Below, piece after piece: positions 1-5,453 of a DNA stretch of 5,979 nucleotides. The translations under genes and the position numbers were made by a program. The notes beneath the pieces were generated by a model. The model saw nothing but the letters and a program-made list of their open reading frames with translations. It was not told the DNA's origin and made no database searches. The stretch is from Phycisphaerales bacterium UBA4658 (GTDB lineage: Bacteria; Planctomycetota; Phycisphaerae; Phycisphaerales; UBA1924), in assembly GCA_002405485.1 (NCBI GenBank), contig DHLW01000195.1:26438-32416 (forward strand), written 5' to 3'. Numbering within the stretch: the stretch's first letter is position 1; the number at the start of each line of letters is the position of its first letter.

Positions 1-157
1 CTGCCGTTCCGCCACGGGGCCGAGGCGGAGGATGCTAGTGGCGGGGATGGGACGGGTGATGGCCGAGGACCGGACCCGGGGCCGATCACGGACGGTCGAC
101 AGCGATTCGGGATAGCATGATCAAGAACCGCGGACTCTCCGCGGAAGATGCGCGAGC
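1..157. other. Upstream leader, possible tail of a preceding gene
   Basis: No gene is firmly supported here. On the + strand the frame starting at base 1 is open to a TGA at 118-120. Its first ten codons all end in G or C, so it could be the last 39 residues of a gene that begins outside the window. The later part becomes Gly/Asp/Pro-rich with poorer codon use, so this is only a possibility. No convincing -35/-10 pair was found before the gene at 158. Confidence 0.25.
128..144 (+). promoter_or_regulatory. Small GC hairpin next to the start of the flavoprotein gene
   Basis: CCGCGG at 128-133 and CCGCGG at 139-144 are separated by the five bases ACTCT and can pair as a 6-bp stem. The right arm runs into CGGAAG (142-147), the only Shine-Dalgarno-like purine run before the ATG at 158. 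In the mRNA the hairpin could partly hide the ribosome site. CCGCGG is itself palindromic and common in GC-rich DNA, so chance is a fair alternative. Confidence 0.3.
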
Positions 158-1711
158 ATGTCGGATACGCGATCGCACAAGACCGGGCGAGACCTTCCTG
201 AATCGGGCACGCAGCCCCCGAGCGGGTCGCTGTCGTCGCGCCGACCCCGTCGGCGGGTGTGCGTTGTCGGGGGCGGATTCTCCGGGGCGATGACCGCGGC
301 GAATCTGCTTCGGCAGGGCATGAAGGCCGGAATCGCACTCGAGGTCGTGCTCATCGAGCGCGGCGAACAGGTGGGTCGCGGCGTGGCGTATGGCACGACC
401 GATCCGGCGCATGTGCTCAACGTGCCGGCGGGGCGGCTGAGCGCGTGGGCGGACGAGCCGGACCACTTCCTGGCCTGGGCCCGTGCCGAGCTGGGCGCGC
501 AGACGCAGCCGGGGAGCTTTTTGCCCCGGCACGAGTACGGGCGATACGTGCAGCAGACACTCGAGTCGGCGGCGAGAGCCGCGGCGGATACCTGCGAGTT
601 GCGGGTGGTGCACGGAGAGGCCCGCGGCGTTCGACCGGAGGGTCCGCGTGGGTGGCGTGTGGAGCTTTCCTCCGGCGACCCGGTGAGTTCCGAGGCGCTG
701 GTGCTGGCCCTTGGGCACAGGCCGCCGAGCGATCCGCTGGGGCCGATGTGGTCGGGAACCCGCGACCGGTTCGTGGACGATCCGTGGCGGCCGGGTGCGC
801 TGGAGCAGGTGCGCAAGGATGAGCCGGTGCTGGTTCTCGGGTCGAGCTTGACGGCGGTGGACGCGCTGCTCACGCTGTCGGGCGGGGGGGCCGGGGCCAC
901 GGATCGTCGAGCGCCGATCTGGCTGCTCTCGCGGCGCGGACTCTTGCCGGCGGCGCATCTGCCGACGCCAAACCCTCCCGCGGACGTGTCGGCGGTGATG
1001 GCCCGTGTGCGCGCGTCTCAGGGCGTGCTCACGACGCGCGAGCTTGTGGCGGCGATCCGGACGGCCGTGCGCGGGCTGGGGGTCAACGGGGATTGGCGGA
1101 CCGTCGTGGATGGGCTGCGGCCGCACACGCCGGCGATCTGGAACGCCATGCCGCTGGACGAGCGCCGGCGGTTCATCGAGCGGGTTCGCCCATTCTGGGA
1201 GGTGCACCGGCACCGGATGGCTCCGCACGTGGCGGCGGCGGTGGAAGCGATGCGATCGGCGGGCCGGTTCGTGTCGATCGCGGGCCGCATCGCGCGTGCC
1301 AGCGCGGAGCGCGAGTCGATCTCGGTGGAGATTCGCAAGCGCGGGATGGTTGATGAGGAGTCTGGGCTCATCACGCTTCGGCCGTCGTGGATCGTGAACT
1401 GCACCGGGCCGACGCCGTCGAATCGTGCGGAATCCAATCCGGTGATTGCCTCGCTCCTGGCCCAGGGCGTGGTGAGACCCGACGGGCTCGGGCTGGGACT
1501 CCAGACCGAGGGGCCGGGTCGGGTCGTTGATCGCCAGGGAGCGACCCGGGCGGATGTGTACGTTGTCGGGACGTTGCGCAAACCGGCGACGTGGGAGAGC
1601 ACGGCGGTCCCGGAGCTTCGCCAGCAGGCGGCGGGTGTGGCCGAGGCGGTGATCGGGATGTTCGGATCCGAATGTCGGGTGATCGTGAGCGGGGCGGCGG
1701 TGACCACGTGA
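158..1711 (+). CDS. FAD/NAD(P)-binding oxidoreductase-like protein, YdhS/COG4529 family
   Basis: A 517-residue cytoplasmic flavoprotein, probably binding FAD and NAD(P)H; the substrate and physiological reaction of this family are not established. Seen in the sequence: an N-terminal dinucleotide-binding loop, VVGGGFSG, at residues 36-43; the family block GVAYGTTDPAHVLNVPAGR at 75-93; a second nucleotide-binding segment, VLGSSLTAVD, at 226-235; LSRRGLLPAAH near 257-267; WRTVVDGLRP at 313-322; FWEVHRHRMAP at 346-356; the flavoprotein motif NCTG at 414-417; and ESTAVPELR at 480-488 near the C-terminus. Order and spacing match full-length members. There is no signal peptide. About 33 Arg/Ser/Pro-rich residues precede the FAD loop, so a later start is possible (the codon at 257 is GTG), but the ATG at 158 has a weak CGGAAG ribosome site 10 bases upstream. 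It appears to be monocistronic, with 205 bases before the next gene. The family call is firm; the function is unknown. Confidence 0.9.
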   Translation: MSDTRSHKTGRDLPESGTQPPSGSLSSRRPRRRVCVVGGGFSGAMTAANLLRQGMKAGIALEVVLIERGEQVGRGVAYGTTDPAHVLNVPAGRLSAWADEPDHFLAWARAELGAQTQPGSFLPRHEYGRYVQQTLESAARAAADTCELRVVHGEARGVRPEGPRGWRVELSSGDPVSSEALVLALGHRPPSDPLGPMWSGTRDRFVDDPWRPGALEQVRKDEPVLVLGSSLTAVDALLTLSGGGAGATDRRAPIWLLSRRGLLPAAHLPTPNPPADVSAVMARVRASQGVLTTRELVAAIRTAVRGLGVNGDWRTVVDGLRPHTPAIWNAMPLDERRRFIERVRPFWEVHRHRMAPHVAAAVEAMRSAGRFVSIAGRIARASAERESISVEIRKRGMVDEESGLITLRPSWIVNCTGPTPSNRAESNPVIASLLAQGVVRPDGLGLGLQTEGPGRVVDRQGATRADVYVVGTLRKPATWESTAVPELRQQAAGVAEAVIGMFGSECRVIVSGAAVTT

Positions 1712-1833
1712 GGGCCGGGCCGAGCGCGGGCTTGATCGGGGAGGGTCCGCAAACTCCGGGCGGCGCGTCGTTCTGACGCCAGGGGGCCCCGGATGTGTGT
1801 CCCGGCGGAGCGGACGGTCGATCGCTGAGTGCA

Positions 1834-1851
1834 GCCCCGATTGGTCGGGGC
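1834..1851 (+). promoter_or_regulatory. 7-bp hairpin ahead of the thioredoxin-like gene
   Basis: GCCCCGA (1834-1840) and TCGGGGC (1845-1851) form a perfect 7-bp stem with a TTGG loop. No T-run follows on the + strand. It could be a weak or factor-dependent terminator for the flavoprotein gene, a structured part of the next gene's leader, or chance. It lies 65 bases before the ATG at 1917. Confidence 0.35.
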
Positions 1852-1900
1852 GGTAGGACAAGAGTCGACGTAGAGTTGCGGGCGCATCGAGCGCGCCAAC

Positions 1901-1905
1901 GAGGA
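1901..1905 (+). promoter_or_regulatory. Ribosome binding site of thioredoxin-like gene
   Basis: GAGGA lies 11 bases before the ATG at 1917. It supports that start, which also gives a textbook signal peptide beginning MKK. Confidence 0.55.
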
Positions 1906-1916
1906 CGTGACGAACC

Positions 1917-2993
1917 ATGAAGAAGACGATTGCCGGTGTGTGTGCCCTGATGGTGTGCGCGACGAGCGCGTTTGGCCAGGGCGTGTTTGATCCGAATCCT
2001 GCGCCCAAGGCCCCGCCCCCGGCGGGCACGCCGCAGACGCCCGGGCAGGATCCGGCCGCGCCGGTGGCTCAGCAGGAGTTCCCCGGACCGCGCGGGACCA
2101 AGATCACGTTCCCGACGGGCTTGTACGACGAGGCGGCGGTGCCGGCGAAGCAGATCGCCGAGGCGATCGCGGTGGCCCGGGCCGAGGACAAGCGGGTGCT
2201 GGTGATGTTCGGGGAGAACTTCTGCGGGTTCTGCGTGTTCCTGAACGACGTGCTCAAGAACGATCCGAACGTGTCCCCGGTGGTCAAGAGCGAGTACGTG
2301 TGGGTCAAGATCGATCTGGGGCAGAAGTTCACGAAGAATCGCGAGGTCGCCGAGCAGTACGGCGTGACGCTGTGGACGCAGCGCCCCGACGGAACGTCGA
2401 TGGGCGCTCCGGCAATGAGCGTCATCGACCCGGCGACCGGTCGACACGTGGCGGTGCTCGGCGGGAACGACATGACGGCCAAGCCGATGACCATGAGCCG
2501 GGTGTTCGATGAGCAGAAGATCTTCCAGTTCCTGATGGACAATCGGGCACCGTCCAAGAGCGCCGATTCGGTGTTCTCCGACGCCAAGGCGACCGCGATC
2601 AAGGATGGCAGGCCCATGCTGGTGGCCTTCACCATGCCGTTGAACGAACCGAGCGCCGCGGTCAGCGGATGGATGGCCCGTGCCGACGTGGCGGCGGCGT
2701 TGTCGAGCGTGGTCGTGCCGGCGCGGATCGACACCGAGCGGATGATCGGTGGCGTCGACCTGCTCACGAAGGTCAACGGCAAGGCGGCACTTCCGCCGCT
2801 CATCGCGCTGCTGGACTCCAAGGGCGAAGCGATCAAGGACGTGGCGCCCCTGGCGGCCCTTCCGAAGACCGACGCGGAGATCGAGTCGTTCCTGTCGATG
2901 CTGGCCAAGGCCAACCCGAAGCTGAGCGATGCCGACAAGGCGGTGCTCACCCGGTCGCTGCGTGAGGCGGGCAAGCCGGCGGAGAAGAAGTGA
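1917..2993 (+). CDS. Exported thioredoxin-fold protein, probable tandem domains
   Basis: A 358-residue exported protein, probably a thiol-disulfide oxidoreductase or redox chaperone in the periplasm. Seen: a signal peptide (MKK, hydrophobic core about 4-16, likely cleavage after AFG at 18-20) with no lipobox; a Pro/Ala-rich linker at about 26-50; a thioredoxin-like domain at about 75-210 with strand KRVLVMFG (92-99), active site CGFC (C103, C106) and a probable cis-proline at P165. Residues about 217-330 repeat this layout: strand RPMLVAFT (232-239), then IDTE (271-274), then PPLIALLD (293-300), where P294 and D300 match P165 and D171. The positions of the two cysteines are N243 and S246, so the second domain should be redox-inactive. 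The C-terminus is a charged helix and tail. The gene is followed by a strong terminator and faces nuoB. The thioredoxin fold is firm; the partner protein is unknown and the second domain is inferred. Confidence 0.88.
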   Translation: MKKTIAGVCALMVCATSAFGQGVFDPNPAPKAPPPAGTPQTPGQDPAAPVAQQEFPGPRGTKITFPTGLYDEAAVPAKQIAEAIAVARAEDKRVLVMFGENFCGFCVFLNDVLKNDPNVSPVVKSEYVWVKIDLGQKFTKNREVAEQYGVTLWTQRPDGTSMGAPAMSVIDPATGRHVAVLGGNDMTAKPMTMSRVFDEQKIFQFLMDNRAPSKSADSVFSDAKATAIKDGRPMLVAFTMPLNEPSAAVSGWMARADVAAALSSVVVPARIDTERMIGGVDLLTKVNGKAALPPLIALLDSKGEAIKDVAPLAALPKTDAEIESFLSMLAKANPKLSDADKAVLTRSLREAGKPAEKK

Positions 2994-3027
2994 AGCCGGG
3001 TGCGCGGTGAGGAGTGTTGAACTGAAG

Positions 3028-3057
3028 CAGGGGCCGATCCGGGGGGATCGGCCCCTG
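3028..3057. terminator. Intrinsic terminator between convergent genes
   Basis: The arms 3028-3040 and 3045-3057 are perfect reverse complements (13 bp) around a GGGG loop. On the + strand TTCTTT follows directly, giving a rho-independent terminator 35 bases after the thioredoxin-like stop codon. Read on the - strand, the tail begins CTTCAGTTC, a poorer T-run, but the same hairpin lies 52 bases past the nuoB stop. It probably serves both genes, and more efficiently the + strand one. Confidence 0.85.
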
Positions 3058-3108
3058 TTCTTTGGTGTGTTTCAGTGGTGCACGATTCGCGGAGCGCGGC
3101 GGGGAGGA

Positions 3109-3678
3109 TCAGTTCACGCCGCCGACCGTCAGCCCCACCGGCTGAGGCCGGACCGCGTGTGTGGGTTGGAGCGTGACGGACAACGGGGCCCGCTTCATGC
3201 CCGGGGGCGGCATGCCGTGGTTATCGATGTGCCGCTGAATGGCCATGATGCCCTCAAGGAGCTGCTCGGGCCTTGGGGGGCAGCCGGGGATGTACACGTC
3301 GACCGGGATGAACTGATCGCAGCCCTGCACGACGGCATAGGTGTCGAAGACTCCGCCGGTGGAGGCGCAGGCGCCCATGGAGATGACCCACTTGGGCTCG
3401 GTCATCTGCAGATAGATGCGCTGCAGCACGGGCAGGATCTTCACGGGAATGCGACCGGCGACGATGAGCAGGTCGGCCTGGCGCGGGGAGAAGCTCATGC
3501 GCTCCATCCCGAAGCGGGCGAGGTCGAACCGGCTGGAAGCCGTCGCCATGAGCTCGATTCCGCAGCACGCGGTGGCAAAGGGCATGGGCCAGATGGACGA
3601 TCGGCGGGCCCAGTTGATGACGCGCTGCAACTGGGTGGTCAGGAACCCGTCGACCGGAAGAGCGGCTTCGATGCCCAT
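3109..3678 (-). CDS. nuoB: NADH-quinone oxidoreductase subunit B (complex I, cluster N2)
   Basis: NuoB is the peripheral-arm subunit of respiratory complex I that binds the terminal 4Fe-4S cluster N2 and hands electrons to quinone at the inner face of the cytoplasmic membrane. The 189-residue product has all four N2 ligands: the tandem C38-C39 in TACCGIE, C104 in SMGACA and C133 in PGCPPRPE. The spacings (1, 65 and 29 residues) are the same as in Thermus Nqo6. Other family blocks are INWARRSSIWPMPF (21-34), SPRQADLLIVAG (64-75) and FIPVDVYIPGC (123-133). There is a proline-rich C-terminal tail after about 155. The ATG is supported by GGAGG 10 bases upstream. Length is normal and no residue is missing, so it should be functional. 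It stands alone: the upstream neighbour is the divergent ruvX and downstream is a convergent thioredoxin-like gene, so nuoA and nuoC are not adjacent on either side. Confidence 0.97.
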   Translation of the reverse strand: MGIEAALPVDGFLTTQLQRVINWARRSSIWPMPFATACCGIELMATASSRFDLARFGMERMSFSPRQADLLIVAGRIPVKILPVLQRIYLQMTEPKWVISMGACASTGGVFDTYAVVQGCDQFIPVDVYIPGCPPRPEQLLEGIMAIQRHIDNHGMPPPGMKRAPLSVTLQPTHAVRPQPVGLTVGGVN

Positions 3679-3824
3679 GGGCGAACAACCTCCACACAGA
3701 GCTTCGACACCCGCGCGGACGGCGATGCTCCGGATCGTCGGATCTTAGGCGCGGGAAGGGGTTCGGTCGGCGTGCCGACGGGCGAGATCGCATACCGTGC
3801 ATGGGTTTTCACGCGAGATCGGGC
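3679..3824. promoter_or_regulatory. Divergent nuoB/ruvX intergenic region
   Basis: Both promoters must lie here or inside the neighbouring genes. On the - strand a TAAGAT hexamer (3742-3747) could be a -10 box about 65 bases before the nuoB start, but no good -35 is found at the usual distance. CGGATC is directly repeated at 3731-3736 and 3739-3744. GTCGG (3766-3770) can pair with CCGAC (3775-3779) around a CGTG loop. All are weak individually. Confidence 0.4.
3689..3693 (-). promoter_or_regulatory. nuoB: Ribosome binding site of nuoB
   Basis: CCTCC on the + strand reads GGAGG on the - strand, 10 bases before the nuoB ATG (3676-3678). It supports the chosen start. Confidence 0.75.
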
Positions 3825-4310
3825 ATGACGACGCGATTTCTCTGCATCGATCTGGGCGATAAGCGCACGGGGCTGGCGATCGGTGACGACCAGACACGAC
3901 TGAGCGTGCCCCTGACTGTGCTGGAGGTCCCCATTGCCGAGCGGGGCGGCGAGGCGCTCATCGATGCGCTGTGCCGGGCGATGCACGAGCAGTTCTCCCC
4001 AAGGGCGAGCGTGGAACTGGTCTTCGGGCTGCCCCTGAACATGGACGACGCATCGGAAGGCCCGCGGGCCAAGGTCGTTCGGGCGTTTGCGGATCGCGTT
4101 GGGGCTCGGCTTGATCCGCCCAGGCCGATCAGGTTCCAGGACGAGCGGTTGTCGTCGGTGGATGCGGATTGGCAGATGTCCCGGTCGGGAATGACGCATC
4201 GTCAGAAGAAGCAGCGTCGCGACGCGCTCGCGGCGGCCGCTATCCTGCGCGATTATCTGGCGTCGCTGGGAGGCGGCCCGGAGCAGAGAACGATGGATTC
4301 GGACGACTGA
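3825..4310 (+). CDS. ruvX: Putative pre-16S rRNA nuclease / RuvX (YqgF) family protein
   Basis: A member of the YqgF/RuvX family, RNase H-fold proteins implicated in processing the 5' end of 16S rRNA precursor and earlier proposed as Holliday junction resolvases. From the ATG at 3825 it has 161 residues, close to the family's usual size. Seen: the first strand and acidic motif CIDLGDKRTGLAIGD (from residue 7, D9 the likely metal ligand), VFGLPLNMDDASEGP (66-80), DERLSS (106-111, with the conserved E107) and RRDALAAAAILRDYL (131-145, conserved D133). An in-frame ATG at 3801 would add MGFHARSG, but it has no nearby ribosome site. The start at 3825 has GAGAT 5 bases upstream and puts the fold at the N-terminus, as is normal for the family. 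It is divergent from nuoB and 60 bases before the LolA-like gene. The C-terminal tail after the fold is short and acidic. Confidence 0.93.
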   Translation: MTTRFLCIDLGDKRTGLAIGDDQTRLSVPLTVLEVPIAERGGEALIDALCRAMHEQFSPRASVELVFGLPLNMDDASEGPRAKVVRAFADRVGARLDPPRPIRFQDERLSSVDADWQMSRSGMTHRQKKQRRDALAAAAILRDYLASLGGGPEQRTMDSDD

Positions 4311-4370
4311 TCGGGAACTCGGGTTTGCACGCAGCGCCGGTCGTCGTCGCGTTGTACCAATGAGAGACTC

Positions 4371-5348
4371 ATGCGCACACTTCCAAACATGTTGTCCGTG
4401 ATGGGATTCCTTTCGCTGGCGGGCGTTGTCCTGGCTCAGGCCGGCGGCGGCGCCGCGCAGCCGGGGGCGAGTCCGGTGCCCGCGCCGGATCCCGGGAAGA
4501 CGATCACCACGACGGTGCAGGTGGTCGCGGCCCGCCAGGCCCCGCCGAGGATCGAGGACATCAAGTCCGCCGATGATCTTCTGCTGGCCCTGGAGGCCGC
4601 CGATGCGAGGTTCCAGACGCTGCAGGCGAACCTCCGCGAGATTCGGCTGGCGAGCGAGCTCATCGGCGGAGATCGGCAGGATGTCGAGGGGCGGGTGCTG
4701 TTCCTTACGGAAAAGCCCAAGGATGCCGGCGCTCGCGGGCGCAGGATGTTCCAGGTGGACTATCTGTTCATCACCGCGGACAAGGTTCGCCGAGCCGAGA
4801 ATCGGACGTTCATCTTCGACGGCGAGTGGTTCGTCGAGCGGCAGCCGGACGTCAAGCAGATCCACAAGCGGCAGATCGTGCCCCCGGGACAGCAGATCGA
4901 CCCGCTGGCGATCGGGCAGGGGCCGTTTCCCATTCCGATCGGCCAGCGGCGCGAGGGCATCCTCGACCGGTTCCGCGCTGAGCTGGTCAAGCCGGAGGAC
5001 TTTCCGGATCGCGACCGGACGGGCGGCGTGCCGGAGTATCTGAAGGACAGCTTCCAGTTGAAGCTCACGCCCAAGCCGGGTTCCGACGAGGCGCAGCAGT
5101 TTCAGGAAGTGCGGATCTGGTATCGCCGCCCGGACCTGCTCCCGCAGGTCGCCCGGACGCTCAAGCCGGATGAGTCGGTGTTCATCTATCTGCTGACGAG
5201 TGTGAAAACCAACGAGACGCTCCCGGCCGGGGCGTTCGACACGAGCGTGCCCGAAGGGTGGGCGGCGCAGGTGGACGAGTACGTCGCACGCGCCGAAGCC
5301 TCGCCGGGCGGTGGTGACCCGGTTCCTCAGCCCCCCAAGCAGCCATGA
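4371..5348 (+). CDS. Exported protein with LolA-like features
   Basis: A 325-residue exported protein, resembling the half-barrel fold of LolA-type lipoprotein carriers, which move lipidated proteins or lipid across the periplasm. Seen: a signal peptide (about 1-24, likely cleavage near AQA|GGG) without a lipobox cysteine; an Ala/Pro/Gly-rich linker at about 25-42; an amphipathic helix at about 66-96, rich in Leu/Ala; then a strand-rich region. FDGEWFVERQPDVKQIHKR (149-167) has the LolA pattern of a DG turn, an aromatic strand and an acidic-x-KQ segment. LPAGAFDTSVPEGW (284-297) resembles the closing P-x-G segment of LolA. LolA itself is about 200 residues, so this protein is longer, with an insert around 170-225 (PPGQQIDPLAIGQGPFPIP and onward) and a Pro-rich tail. 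The ribosome site is weak (GAGAG, 4362-4366). It may be co-transcribed with ruvX. The LolA assignment is inferred from pattern only; the cargo is unknown. Confidence 0.75.
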   Translation: MRTLPNMLSVMGFLSLAGVVLAQAGGGAAQPGASPVPAPDPGKTITTTVQVVAARQAPPRIEDIKSADDLLLALEAADARFQTLQANLREIRLASELIGGDRQDVEGRVLFLTEKPKDAGARGRRMFQVDYLFITADKVRRAENRTFIFDGEWFVERQPDVKQIHKRQIVPPGQQIDPLAIGQGPFPIPIGQRREGILDRFRAELVKPEDFPDRDRTGGVPEYLKDSFQLKLTPKPGSDEAQQFQEVRIWYRRPDLLPQVARTLKPDESVFIYLLTSVKTNETLPAGAFDTSVPEGWAAQVDEYVARAEASPGGGDPVPQPPKQP

Positions 5349-5453
5349 TGCGGGCCCGGGGGGGCGAGAGAAGTGCCCATCGTGTCGCCGGTCGAGGAAA
5401 GACCCGGTGGATGTGTGGATCGATGGCGGTGGCGGACCGATCGAGGAGGAATG
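5349..5453 (+). other. Gap between LolA-like and TPR-like genes
   Basis: A 105-base gap with no supported gene. It contains a G-run at about 5358-5364 and a GATCG (5418-5422) / CGATC (5438-5442) inverted repeat with a long loop. There is no T-run that would mark a terminator, so read-through from the LolA-like gene is plausible. Confidence 0.4.
5444..5449 (+). promoter_or_regulatory. Strong ribosome binding site that decides the TPR-like start
   Basis: AGGAGG is a perfect Shine-Dalgarno. Two ATG codons follow, at 5451 and 5454. The first is only 1 base away, too close for normal initiation; the second is 4 bases away, so 5454 is preferred. Confidence 0.8.

Larger units (their letters stand above)
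1712..1916. other. Intergenic region between flavoprotein and thioredoxin-like genes
   Basis: This 205-base gap carries no convincing gene; short open frames here lack a ribosome site and recognisable protein character. It holds a weak 5-bp hairpin (GCGTC 1765-1769 with GACGC 1775-1779), a GGGGCCCC palindrome near 1783-1790, a better hairpin at 1834-1851, and the ribosome site of the next gene. The length suggests that the thioredoxin-like gene has its own promoter, but no clean sigma-70 hexamer pair with normal spacing is visible. Confidence 0.5.

Noticed and set aside
169..176. GCGATCGC palindrome as a regulatory or repeat site
   Set aside because: It lies inside the coding region, fits the codon use there, and I saw no array of copies in the window.
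883..890. Run of seven G in the flavoprotein gene as a phase-variation tract
   Set aside because: The frame is intact across it, the encoded Gly-rich loop is plausible, and short G-runs are common in this composition.
86..2029. 647-codon open frame on the - strand opposite the flavoprotein gene
   Set aside because: Its product is Arg/His/Pro-rich with no recognisable motif, and it lies antisense to a gene with clear family motifs. Long antisense open frames are expected in GC-rich DNA.
2069..2974. 301-codon - strand frame opposite the thioredoxin-like gene
   Set aside because: Although its composition is closer to normal protein, the opposite strand has a signal peptide, CxxC motif, ribosome site and terminator, and this frame has none.
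3731..3744. CGGATC direct repeat as an operator between nuoB and ruvX
   Set aside because: Two six-base copies in GC-rich DNA are too little to claim an operator; it is only mentioned in the intergenic entry.
2929..3828. 299-codon + strand open frame crossing the terminator and covering nuoB antisense
   Set aside because: It runs through the intrinsic terminator, is antisense to nuoB with its complete set of cluster ligands, and is rich in Gly/Asp/His/Arg typical of a shadow frame.
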